This document shows, piece after piece, positions 16,905-24,897 of a stretch of 45,216 nucleotides of DNA. The notes under the pieces were generated by a model, which worked only from the letters and a program-made list of their open reading frames with translations, made no database searches and was not told the origin of the DNA. A program made the position numbers and the translations under genes. This DNA is from Armatimonadota bacterium. Its GTDB lineage: Bacteria; Armatimonadota; Hebobacteria; GCA-020354555; CP070648. The DNA is taken from assembly GCA_020354555.1 (NCBI GenBank), contig CP070648.1, forward strand, positions 4,266,478 to 4,311,693. Direction: 5' to 3'. Each line of letters opens with the position of its first letter. Position 1 is the first letter of the stretch.

Positions 16905-17383
16905 GCGACACCTGTCCCATTCTGGTGTTGGGAGTGGGCAATCTTCTGCGCAGCGACGAGGGCGTAGGGGTCCATGCGGCGCGTGCGCTGGAGCCGAGCA
17001 AGCTGCCTGCGGGCGCGAAGGTGGTTGACGCGGGGATCGCGGTAGCCGACGCGCTGAGCAGCTACAAGAGCATCGGCAAGCTCGTGGTGGTGGACGCGGT
17101 TGACGCGAAGGCGGAGCCCGGCTCGGTCTTCCGCTTCAGGCCGCGCGATGTCGAGCGGCGCCGCGCGCTGCTGCGCTCGCTGCATGAGCTCGATCTGTTC
17201 GACGCGCTGGAGATGGCGGAGCGCGGCGGATGCACGGTCGGCGAGGTGATCGTCGTGGGTGTGCAGCCCAAGACGATTGATTGGGGCATGGATCTTTCGC
17301 GCGAGGTGCGCGAGCGACTGCCGGACGTCGTGCGCCTGGTGGAATCGGAGCTGTTGCCGCCGGGCCAGGAGGGTGAAAAGTAG
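16901..17383 (+). CDS. [NiFe] hydrogenase maturation protease (HyaD/HupD family)
   Basis: A 160-residue endopeptidase that removes the C-terminal tail of the hydrogenase large subunit once nickel is inserted. Family motifs are VLGVGNLLRSDEGVGV (with the nickel-binding acidic residue), DAGIAVADAL, VVVDAVDA and VVGVQPKTIDWG. It begins at a GTG (16901) overlapping the TGA of the large subunit, so translation is coupled. No better ATG exists in the conserved N-terminal part. Placement directly behind the large subunit defines its substrate. It differs clearly from the second protease at 33845, which belongs with the group 4 enzyme. Confidence 0.92.
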   Translation: MSDTCPILVLGVGNLLRSDEGVGVHAARALEPSKLPAGAKVVDAGIAVADALSSYKSIGKLVVVDAVDAKAEPGSVFRFRPRDVERRRALLRSLHELDLFDALEMAERGGCTVGEVIVVGVQPKTIDWGMDLSREVRERLPDVVRLVESELLPPGQEGEK

Positions 17384-17384
17384 C

Positions 17385-18056
17385 ATGATCGCATCCGAGA
17401 TCAAACCGACGGACGAAATCCTCAGCCATATGGATGGTGAAACCAGCATCTTCATCCTCGGCTGCGCCGGGTGCCCGGAAGGGTGCGACACCGGCGGCGA
17501 AGAGCAACTCGCGCGCTTCGAGGAGGAGTTGGAAGCGGCGGGAAAGACCGTCGTCGGCCGCGCCAGCGTGGACTTCCTGTGCAATAAGTCTCTGGTCGCG
17601 CTGCGCCTGATGCGCCATCTCGGGGAAGTGGCGCAGGCCGACGCGCTGCTCGTCGTCTCGTGCGGCGTGGGCGTGCAGGCGACCGCCGCCGTGATTGACA
17701 AGATGGTGCACCCCGCCCTCAACTCCGTCTACCTCGGCGGGTTCCAGGGTCTATGGCGCGGGAGCGAGCGCTGCGCCGAGTGCGGCGAATGCCTGCTCGA
17801 CTACACCGGCGGCATCTGCCCCATCACCGCCTGCACCAAGAGCTTGCTCCACGGCTCGTGCGGTGGCAGCGACAAGGGCAAGTGCGAGATTGACCCCGAC
17901 ATTGACTGCGGTTGGACCAGGATCTACGAGCGACTGAAGGCGATCGGGCGGCTCGACATTCTCAAGCGGCTCCCGCCGGAACGCGATTACCAGAAGATGA
18001 TACCGTCGGCGGAACTGAGGCAGAAGAGCATCTATGCCTTGGAACGCGAGGTGTAA
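17385..18056 (+). CDS. metV: MetV, methylenetetrahydrofolate reductase C-terminal (zinc/Fe-S) partner
   Basis: A 223-residue Cys-rich protein of the MTHFR C-terminal-domain family. In acetogens it forms a complex with MetF and relays electrons to methylene-THF reduction. Cysteine groups are FILGCAGCPEGCDTGG (27-37), then RCAECGECLLDYTGGICPITAC and the C-terminal pair LLHGSCGG and CEIDPDIDCGW. AGGAGGG lies 9-10 nt upstream of the ATG at 17385, 1 bp after the protease stop. metF follows after 129 bp. In other acetogens metV-metF sit with rnfC2 or hdrABC-mvhD genes; here the neighbour is a [NiFe] hydrogenase, so the electron source may be different. Confidence 0.9.
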   Translation: MIASEIKPTDEILSHMDGETSIFILGCAGCPEGCDTGGEEQLARFEEELEAAGKTVVGRASVDFLCNKSLVALRLMRHLGEVAQADALLVVSCGVGVQATAAVIDKMVHPALNSVYLGGFQGLWRGSERCAECGECLLDYTGGICPITACTKSLLHGSCGGSDKGKCEIDPDIDCGWTRIYERLKAIGRLDILKRLPPERDYQKMIPSAELRQKSIYALEREV

Positions 18057-18073
18057 TCGGCGCCTGCGGTCGA

Positions 18074-18090
18074 GCGCGATCGGATCGCGC
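18074..18090. repeat. Perfect inverted repeat between metV and metF
   Basis: GCGCGATC-G-GATCGCGC, an 8-bp-arm palindrome shortly after the metV stop. It has no T-run, so it is more likely an RNA processing or stability element, or chance in GC-rich DNA, than a terminator. Confidence 0.35.
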
Positions 18091-18185
18091 GCCGCCCGCG
18101 CGCTGCGCCCCGGCTCGGGCTGGGCGGCGGCGCGGCGACCGCGCGGCAGCGAGGCGAAATCCCGCCGCTAGGAGGCGAGCGTCAA

Positions 18186-19052
18186 ATGGGCTTGCGAGAA
18201 GCAATAGACTCAGGGAAGTTCATCGTCACCTCGGAGGTCGGCCCACCCAAGGGCACGGATATCCATCACGTGCTGGAGGATGCGGAGCTCGTCCGCGGCC
18301 GCGTGGACGGCATCAACGTCACCGACATCCAGGCCTCCGCGATGCGCCTGGGCTCCATGGTGACGTGCCATCTGCTGCGGGAGGCCGGCTTCAACCCGAT
18401 CTTCCAGATGACGTGCCGCGACCGCAATCGCCTCGCGCTGCAGTCGGACCTGCTCAGCGCGTCCGTCCTCGGCATTACCGACGTGCTGTGCCTGACCGGC
18501 GACTACACCACGCTCGGCGACCATCCGCAGGCGAAGCCGGTCTTCGACCTCGACTCCGTCTCCCTGCTGCGCGCCGCGAAGGGGTTGACGGAGGGGCGCG
18601 ACATGGCGGGCAATGAGCTGCAGGGCGCGCCGCCGTTCACCCTCGGCGCGGTCGTCAACCCCGGGGCCGAGCCGCTCGAGCCGCAGATCATCAAGCTCGA
18701 GCAGAAGGTTGAAGCAGGGGCGCAATTCATCCAGACTCAAGCGGTGTACGACGTGCCGGCCTTCGAGCGATTCGTCAAGGCCGCGAGCCATATCAACGTG
18801 CCCATCTTGGTCGGCATTGTGCTGCTGAAGTCCGCGGGTATGGCGAAGTATATGAACCGCAGCGTCGCCGGCGTCTTCGTCCCCGACCCGTTGATCCAGG
18901 AGATGTCCGACGCCGAGGACAGAGTCGCGGCCAGCGTGAACATCGCAGCGCGGTTGATCAAGGAATTGGGGCCGATGGCGAGAGGCGCGCACATCATGCC
19001 CATCGGCTGGGACAAGCACGTGCCGAAGGTGCTCGACGCGGCGGAGCTGTAG
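18186..19052 (+). CDS. metF: Methylenetetrahydrofolate reductase
   Basis: A 288-residue TIM-barrel flavoprotein that reduces methylene-THF to methyl-THF, the last step of the methyl branch before transfer to the corrinoid protein. Family features are FIVTSEVGPPKGTD near the N-terminus (catalytic Glu in SEVGPP), INVTDIQASAMR, MTCRDRNRLALQSDLLSA, LTGDYTTLGDHP and QTQAVYDV. A strong AGGAGG sits 10 nt before the ATG. The short form without a C-terminal regulatory domain is normal for bacteria, and its MetV partner is encoded just upstream. Confidence 0.95.
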   Translation: MGLREAIDSGKFIVTSEVGPPKGTDIHHVLEDAELVRGRVDGINVTDIQASAMRLGSMVTCHLLREAGFNPIFQMTCRDRNRLALQSDLLSASVLGITDVLCLTGDYTTLGDHPQAKPVFDLDSVSLLRAAKGLTEGRDMAGNELQGAPPFTLGAVVNPGAEPLEPQIIKLEQKVEAGAQFIQTQAVYDVPAFERFVKAASHINVPILVGIVLLKSAGMAKYMNRSVAGVFVPDPLIQEMSDAEDRVAASVNIAARLIKELGPMARGAHIMPIGWDKHVPKVLDAAEL

Positions 19053-19074
19053 CGCGCGATCGGGCATGTCGTAA

Positions 19075-19092
19075 GGCGCTCCGAGGAGCGCC
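19075..19092. repeat. Hairpin between metF and acsB
   Basis: GGCGCTCC-GA-GGAGCGCC, 8-bp arms with a two-base centre in the 80-bp gap before acsB. There is no T-run, so read-through into acsB is expected; it could stabilise one side of a processed transcript. Confidence 0.4.
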
Positions 19093-19132
19093 GGTCCTGG
19101 CCCAGAAGCGTATTAGAGAGAGGGAGTGACGA

Positions 19133-21352
19133 ATGTCTAAGATCGTAGCCGCAGCCGCCGTGCGCGGCTCGCACCAGATATTCAAGGAAGCGGAGGACAT
19201 GCTCAACGCCGCCGCCGCCGAGCGCGGCGAGAGCTGCGAGATCGCTTTCCCGGAGACCGCATTCTATCTGCCCATGGCCAACGCGCTGCTGGGGATAGAC
19301 GCGACCACCCTCGCCGACGCGAAGCAGATCCTGGAATACGCGCGGACCCTGCTGCACGAGGAACCCGGCGATAAGCTGTGGCTGCCGTATCTGCCGAGCG
19401 CCCTCGACGCGGGCATCTGCACGCTGCTCTGCGAGGAACTGGTCGAGGCCCTGCGTTACCTCAACGGCACCGAGCCGCAGGACAACTGGCACGGCTTCAT
19501 CTCCGACACCATCCTGCGCACCCTCGGCATACAGCTCGTGGACGGGCGCCTCCCCGGCTTCGCCGCAGTCATCGGCGCCGCGCCGGATAACGAGACCGCC
19601 GTGTTCCTCATCCGCGAACTGCAGAAGCGCAACATCCTTACCTTCCTGTGCGGCAACCACGAGGGCCGTACGATGCGCGACCAGCTCGTCGAGGAGAACA
19701 TCATCCCCGGCGACCCGTCGCAGACCGAGGACGGCGACCTCAAGAAGGCCTGGTGGGGGATGTATATCGTGCCCCTCGGGCCCGACACGCACTCCGTGAT
19801 CTACGCCCTCAACTGGGCCATCCGCGGCGCCCTCACCTTCGGCGGCCACAAGAAGGGCGAGTGGCTCAACAACCTGTTGTACTGCAAGAACCGCATCTTC
19901 GCTTTCGGCCTCGGCCTGGGTACGATTGACGACCTCAAGTACGCAACCGGCGCCGGCGCGATCAACATGGGCTTCCCGGTTATTGCCGACACGCCGATTC
20001 CGGAGATCCGCCCGACCGGCGTCACCACCTACGAGGAGCTGGTGCACGAGCTGGATCACAAGAAGATCATCCCGACCTGCGTCGAGGTGCGCGGGGTCAA
20101 GGTCACGGTGAAGGATCTCGATATTCCCGTGCCCGTCGCCGCCGCGTTCGAGGGCGAGACCGTGCGCCGCGAGGACATGCAGGCGCAGTTCGGCGGCAAG
20201 TACTCGACCTGCTTCGAGTACCTGCGCATGCGCGAGTTGAACGAGGTGGAGGACGGCAAGATCGAGCTCCTCGGCCCCGACGTGGACACCGTCGAGGAGG
20301 GAGGGCATCTGCCGCTCGCCTTCCTAATCGAGGTCGCGGGCCGCAAGATGCACCGCGACTTCGAGCCCATCCTCGAGCGCCAGGTGCATACCATCGTCAA
20401 CCACGCCATGGGCATCTTCCACATGGGCCAGCGCGACATCCCGTGGGTGCGCATCAGCAAGGAGGCCTTCAAGTCCGGCTTCCGCCTGCGCCACTTCGGG
20501 GAATTGCTGCGCGCAGAGTATCTCAGCAAGTTCCCGGCTCTGGTGGATAAGGTGCAGGTCACCGTCTTCACCGACGATGACAAGATGGCGCCGATCCTGG
20601 ACGAGGCGCGCAAGGCCTGGACCGCGCGCGACGAGCGCATCGCCGGCATGACCGACGAGAGCGTGGACATCTTCTACTCCTGCACGCTGTGTCAGTCGTA
20701 CGCGCCGAACCACGTCTGCATCATCAGCCCCGAGCGCCTCGGGCTGTGCGGCGCCTACAACTGGCTCGACGGGCGCGCCGCCTACGAAATCAACCCCGCC
20801 GGCCCCAACCAGCCGGTGCAGAAGGGCCGCGTCATAGACGAGGTCAAGGGCCAGTGGGAGGGCGTCAACGAGTTCGTTTACAACACCTCCAACAAGAACG
20901 TCGAGCGCTTCAACGCCTACTCGCTGATGGAAGATCCCATGACCTCGTGTGGGTGCTTTGAGTGCATCATGGCCATTCTGCCGGAGTGCAACGGCGTCAT
21001 GATCGTCAACCGCGAGTACCCCGACATGACGCCGTGCGGCATGCCCTTCACCACCCTCGCGGGAAGCGTCGGCGGCGGCCTGCAGACGCCCGGCTTCCTC
21101 GGCATCGGCCGCCTCTACATCTCGAGCCCTAAGTTCATCTCCGCCGAGGGCGGGCAGCCGCGCATCGTGTGGATGCCCAAGGAACTCAAGGAGGATATCG
21201 CCGAGCGCTTCGCCAAGCGTTGCGCGGAGATCGGCGAGCCGGATCTGCTCGACAGAATCGGAGACGAAACCACGGCTACTACGACGGAGGAACTGGTCGC
21301 GCACCTCCAGGAGAAAGACCATCCCGCGCTGAAGATGGACCCGTTGTTCTAG
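19133..21352 (+). CDS. acsB: Acetyl-CoA synthase (CODH/ACS alpha subunit)
   Basis: A 739-residue enzyme that joins CO, a methyl group and CoA at its Ni-Ni-[4Fe-4S] A-cluster. The six ligands are visible as Cys517, Cys520, Cys529 and Cys539 in SCTLCQSYAPNHVC followed by LGLCGAYNW, and Cys606/Cys608 in TSCGCFEC. The spacing equals that of the Moorella enzyme (506-509-518-528 and 595-597) with an 11-residue offset. The N-terminal domain that docks on CODH in bacterial enzymes is present; archaeal CdhC lacks it. The C-terminal region TPCGMPFTTLAGSVGGG is intact. GGGAG precedes the ATG at 19133. The gene sits between metF and acsC. Confidence 0.97.
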   Translation: MSKIVAAAAVRGSHQIFKEAEDMLNAAAAERGESCEIAFPETAFYLPMANALLGIDATTLADAKQILEYARTLLHEEPGDKLWLPYLPSALDAGICTLLCEELVEALRYLNGTEPQDNWHGFISDTILRTLGIQLVDGRLPGFAAVIGAAPDNETAVFLIRELQKRNILTFLCGNHEGRTMRDQLVEENIIPGDPSQTEDGDLKKAWWGMYIVPLGPDTHSVIYALNWAIRGALTFGGHKKGEWLNNLLYCKNRIFAFGLGLGTIDDLKYATGAGAINMGFPVIADTPIPEIRPTGVTTYEELVHELDHKKIIPTCVEVRGVKVTVKDLDIPVPVAAAFEGETVRREDMQAQFGGKYSTCFEYLRMRELNEVEDGKIELLGPDVDTVEEGGHLPLAFLIEVAGRKMHRDFEPILERQVHTIVNHAMGIFHMGQRDIPWVRISKEAFKSGFRLRHFGELLRAEYLSKFPALVDKVQVTVFTDDDKMAPILDEARKAWTARDERIAGMTDESVDIFYSCTLCQSYAPNHVCIISPERLGLCGAYNWLDGRAAYEINPAGPNQPVQKGRVIDEVKGQWEGVNEFVYNTSNKNVERFNAYSLMEDPMTSCGCFECIMAILPECNGVMIVNREYPDMTPCGMPFTTLAGSVGGGLQTPGFLGIGRLYISSPKFISAEGGQPRIVWMPKELKEDIAERFAKRCAEIGEPDLLDRIGDETTATTTEELVAHLQEKDHPALKMDPLF

Positions 21353-21367
21353 CAACATCCCGCGGTG

Positions 21368-21432
21368 CGCAGTCCGGCCTCGAATCGCAGGCGCGGTGTG
21401 CCGCGCCTGCGGACTTCGGACCACGGACTGCG
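21368..21432. repeat. Nested long inverted repeat between acsB and acsC
   Basis: An inner hairpin has perfect 11-bp arms (CGCAGGCGCGG at 21386-21396, complement at 21401-21411) and a TGTG loop. An outer 9-bp stem CGCAGTCCG (21368-21376) pairs with CGGACTGCG (21424-21432). Together they fold most of the gap. With no T-run, a role in differential expression of acsB versus acsC is more likely than termination. Confidence 0.6.
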
Positions 21433-21463
21433 GCATCCGGATCACGAAGATGAGGAGCATGAT

Positions 21464-22801
21464 ATGGGACTCACCGGGCTCGACATCTACAAGCACCTGC
21501 CCAAGACCAACTGCGGCGATTGCGGCGTGCCGACGTGCCTCGCCTTCGCCATGAAGCTGGCGCAGAAGCAGACGTCGCTCGACAAGTGCCCGCACGTGAC
21601 GGACGACGCGAAGGCCGCGCTCGAAGGCGCCTCCGCGCCGCCCGTCAAGCTCGTCACCGCCGGCGTCGGCGACGCCAAGGTGGAGGTCGGCAACGAGACC
21701 GTGCTCTTTCGCCACGACGAGACGTTCTACCATCCGACCGCGCTCGCAGTAACGGTGGACGCAGCGCTGCCCGAGGATCAACTCGTCGCGCGTGTCAAGC
21801 AGATCAACGAGCTCGTCTTCGACCGCGTCGGCCAGCGCATCGGCGTCAACATGGTTGCCCTCCAGAGCGGCGCTGACGCCGCCCAATTCGCCGCGGCGGC
21901 GAAGGCCGTAGCCGCGAACACGGATCACGCGCTGGTACTCATCGCCGACGACCCCGCCGCAATGGAGGCCGCGGTCAAGGAGGTCGCCGACCGCAAACCG
22001 CTGATCTACGCCGCGACCGCCGATAACGCCGAGGATATGGCGCGCATCGCGAAAGAGAACTCGTGCCCGCTCGCCCTCCGCGCGGACGGCCTGGAGGCGC
22101 TCGCGGCGCTGAGCCAGAAAGTGCAAGGTCTGGGCGTCACCGATCTCGTGCTCGACAGCGGAGCGCGCGAGCCGGTCAAGGTGCTGGCCGATCAGACGCT
22201 GATCCGCCGCGCCGCCCTGCGCAAGAAGTTCCGCCCCCTGGGGTTCCCGACCATCGCCTTCACCGCCGCCGACTCGCCCGAGGAAGAGGTCGTGCAGGCG
22301 ACCGAATACGTCGCCAAGTACGCCGGCATTCTGGTCATGAACGCCGACCAGCCGTGGCAGCTCATCGCCATCCTCACCGCGCGGCAGAACATATTCACCG
22401 ACCCGCAGAAGCCCATCCAGCTCGACGCCGGCCTCTATCAGGTCGGCGAGCCGGATGCGAATTCGCCGGTGCTCACGACGACCAACTTCTCCCTGACCTA
22501 CTTCACCGTCGAGGGTGATGTCGAGGCGAGCCGCGTTCCGTCCTGGATCGTCGTCGTGGATACCGAGGGCACTTCCGTGCTCACCGCCTGGGCGGCCGAG
22601 AAGTTCACCGCGGATACCATCGCCGCCGCGATCAAGAGCAGCGGCATCGAGGACAAGGTCAGCCACCGCAAGCTCGTCATCCCCGGCGGCGTGGCCGTGT
22701 TGAGCGGCAAGCTCCAGGAGGCCTCCGGCTGGCAGGTGCTGGTGGGGCCAAGGGAGTCCAGCGGCATACCGACCTATCTCAAGACGACCTGGCAGGGGTA
22801 G
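21464..22801 (+). CDS. acsC: Corrinoid iron-sulfur protein large subunit
   Basis: A 445-residue subunit of the corrinoid Fe-S protein that carries the methyl group from methyl-THF to acetyl-CoA synthase. The N-terminal [4Fe-4S] module has Cys17, Cys20, Cys25 and Cys42 in NCGDCGVPTCLAF and SLDKCP, as in other CFeSP large subunits. A TIM barrel and a C-terminal cobamide-binding part (FSLTYFTVEGDVEASRVPSW) follow. The ATG at 21464 has GAGGAG upstream; in-frame extension to 21365 is repeat DNA. Its small subunit acsD is unusually distant (26114), separated by acsV and a DRTGG gene. Confidence 0.95.
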   Translation: MGLTGLDIYKHLPKTNCGDCGVPTCLAFAMKLAQKQTSLDKCPHVTDDAKAALEGASAPPVKLVTAGVGDAKVEVGNETVLFRHDETFYHPTALAVTVDAALPEDQLVARVKQINELVFDRVGQRIGVNMVALQSGADAAQFAAAAKAVAANTDHALVLIADDPAAMEAAVKEVADRKPLIYAATADNAEDMARIAKENSCPLALRADGLEALAALSQKVQGLGVTDLVLDSGAREPVKVLADQTLIRRAALRKKFRPLGFPTIAFTAADSPEEEVVQATEYVAKYAGILVMNADQPWQLIAILTARQNIFTDPQKPIQLDAGLYQVGEPDANSPVLTTTNFSLTYFTVEGDVEASRVPSWIVVVDTEGTSVLTAWAAEKFTADTIAAAIKSSGIEDKVSHRKLVIPGGVAVLSGKLQEASGWQVLVGPRESSGIPTYLKTTWQG

Positions 22802-22810
22802 CGCCGCAGG

Positions 22811-22877
22811 CCGTGGTCACACGTCCGTCGTCCGCAATGCGGACATCGAGGCTAGGACCGCGGACGACAGGCCACGG
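22811..22877. repeat. Alternative hairpins between acsC and acsV
   Basis: Arms GTCGTCCGC (22827-22835) and GCGGACGAC (22860-22868) can pair, extended by CCGTGG (22811-22816) with CCACGG (22872-22877). The left arm also forms a local hairpin GTCCGC-AAT-GCGGAC (22830-22844), so two mutually exclusive folds exist. This resembles the repeat between acsB and acsC in style. Confidence 0.5.
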
Positions 22878-22889
22878 ACCACCAACGAC

Positions 22890-24782
22890 ATGCATATCGT
22901 CGTCTTCTATCCCGAAGGCAAATGCGTGGAGGTGTCGCCCGGCACAACGCTGCTCGAAGCAGCGCAGCAGGCGGGCGTCTCCATTGACTCGACTTGCGGC
23001 GGCGTCGGCGCCTGCGGCAAATGCAAGGTCATCCTGCACCTCGGCCGCGCTCACGTCGAACCGGGGCCGTTCCTGTCGCCCGAGGACATCGAGCAGGGGC
23101 ACGTTCTTGCGTGCCAGACTCGGGTGGAGGAGGACCTGGTGGCGGAGGTGCCCACGGCGTCGCAGCTTGGCGAACTGCAGATGCTCGCCGGCGACCTCGC
23201 GCAGCCGGGGGTGGCCACCGCGATCCCGCTCGTCCAGCGCCTCGCAGTCGAAGTGCCCGAGCCGACGATAGACGACAACTCCTCCGACCTCGAGCGCCTC
23301 CACCGCGCGCTGCGAGCCCGCGACGCCGATTACGACGACTTCGACATAGATCTCGCGCCGCTGCGCGCCGTGCCGCGCACGTTGCGCGACAACGATTGGC
23401 GCGCGTGCGTTTCTATCGCCGACTTCGACGGCCGAGGACGAATCATCGCCGTCGGGCCATCGTGTGAAGCCGAGCAGTCCTACGGCCTCGCCGTTGACGT
23501 CGGCACGACGACCGTCGCGGCGCAGCTCGTGGACATCGACTTCGCCATGGCCGTGCGCGCCGACGCTGCCCTCAACGAACAGATCGCTCACGGCGAGGAC
23601 GTCATCGCCCGCATGATCTACGCCGCGGAGCACGACGGCGGCCTCGACGAGCTTCAGCGCGAGATCATCAGAACGGTCAACCGCCTGACCGAAGCGATGT
23701 GCCAGGAGCAGGGCATAGACTGCGAGCAGATCACCAGCGCCTCCTGCGCCGGCAATACCGTGATGACGCATCTCCTGCTCGGCCTCGATCCGGCGGAGAT
23801 CAGGCGCCACCCCTACGTGCCGCTCACGCGGCAGTTCCCGCTCGTGCGCGCCGGCGAGATCGATTTGCGTGCCAACCCGATGGCGCCGGTGTACTGCGCG
23901 CCGTGCGTCAGCTCGTACGTCGGCGGAGATGTCGTCGCCGGCGCGCTTGCCACCGGCCTCGCCGAGGTTGACGATCTGTGGATGCTCGTGGACATGGGCA
24001 CCAATGGCGAGGTCGCGCTGGGCAACCGCGAGTGGCTGATGTGTTGCTCCTGTTCCGCGGGACCGGCGTTTGAGGGGTCAGGTATCGAATACGGCATGCA
24101 CGCCAGCGTCGGCGCCATCGAGCGCGCGCGCTACGACCCCGCGAGCGATACGCTCGAATACGCCACCATCGGCGGCGCGAAGCCGAGGGGTATCTGCGGC
24201 TCGGGATTGATCGATGTGCTCGCGACGCTGCTGCGCGCCGGAGTCATCGACCGCGCGGGCCGGATAGACCTCGGCTATTCGAGCCCCCGCGTCCGCGTCG
24301 AGCAGGATCAGGCGCAGTTCGTTCTCGTCTGGGGGCGAGAAGTCGGGCGCGAAGACGATATCGCGCTCGCCGATGCCGACATCGAAAACCTGATCCGTTC
24401 CAAGGCTGCCGTATTCGCCGGCGTACAGGTGCTGCTCCACAGCGTCGGCCTGGCGCCCGCGGACCTCAACCGGGTCATGGTCGCGGGCGCGTTCGGCAAT
24501 TACCTCGACGCGGATAACGCCGTCACCATCGGCTTGCTGCCGGACGTGCCGCTCGAGCGCATTCGCTTCGTTGGGAACACATCCGTCGCTGGCGCGCGCA
24601 TGACCCTGGTATCGAGAGGGGCGAGGCGCCGCGCAGCCGAAATTGCCTCTCGCATGGCGAATCTGGAACTGAGCGCCGTCACGACGTTCATGGACCGCTA
24701 CGTCGCGGGGCTGTTCCTGCCGCATACGGACATGAGCCTGTTCCCGTCGGTCGCCGGGAAGCTGGCGAGCGCGGGGCGGTAA
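22890..24782 (+). CDS. acsV: Reductive activator of the corrinoid Fe-S protein (RACo)
   Basis: A 630-residue protein that uses ATP to push the CFeSP cobalt from inactive Co(II) to Co(I). The N-terminal [2Fe-2S] ferredoxin domain has Cys36, Cys42 and Cys45 in STCGGVGACGKC and Cys75 in LACQT. The large C-terminal half is an ASKHA-type ATPase: GLAVDVGTTTVAAQLVD, ASCAGNTVMTHLLLG, LVDMGTNGEVALGN, FEGSGIEYGMHA, GICGSGLIDVLATL and VAGAFGNYL. Its location next to acsC supports CFeSP as substrate. Related proteins activate other corrinoid methyltransferases, but neighbourhood makes AcsV the natural call. Confidence 0.93.
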   Translation: MHIVVFYPEGKCVEVSPGTTLLEAAQQAGVSIDSTCGGVGACGKCKVILHLGRAHVEPGPFLSPEDIEQGHVLACQTRVEEDLVAEVPTASQLGELQMLAGDLAQPGVATAIPLVQRLAVEVPEPTIDDNSSDLERLHRALRARDADYDDFDIDLAPLRAVPRTLRDNDWRACVSIADFDGRGRIIAVGPSCEAEQSYGLAVDVGTTTVAAQLVDIDFAMAVRADAALNEQIAHGEDVIARMIYAAEHDGGLDELQREIIRTVNRLTEAMCQEQGIDCEQITSASCAGNTVMTHLLLGLDPAEIRRHPYVPLTRQFPLVRAGEIDLRANPMAPVYCAPCVSSYVGGDVVAGALATGLAEVDDLWMLVDMGTNGEVALGNREWLMCCSCSAGPAFEGSGIEYGMHASVGAIERARYDPASDTLEYATIGGAKPRGICGSGLIDVLATLLRAGVIDRAGRIDLGYSSPRVRVEQDQAQFVLVWGREVGREDDIALADADIENLIRSKAAVFAGVQVLLHSVGLAPADLNRVMVAGAFGNYLDADNAVTIGLLPDVPLERIRFVGNTSVAGARMTLVSRGARRRAAEIASRMANLELSAVTTFMDRYVAGLFLPHTDMSLFPSVAGKLASAGR

Positions 24783-24897
24783 CGCGCCCGCCCCGCCGCA
24801 GGCCGCGGGGCAGAACCGAATGGGGGCTGACGCCAAACGACATCGCGGTGAGCGAACGGCGGTTGACGCGAATACGGGATCTGCGAGTGGATAGTCG

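Noticed and set aside
20324-22666. Minus-strand open frame of 780 codons opposite acsB and acsC
   Set aside because: It spans two conserved plus-strand genes and their gap; composition is that of an antisense shadow.
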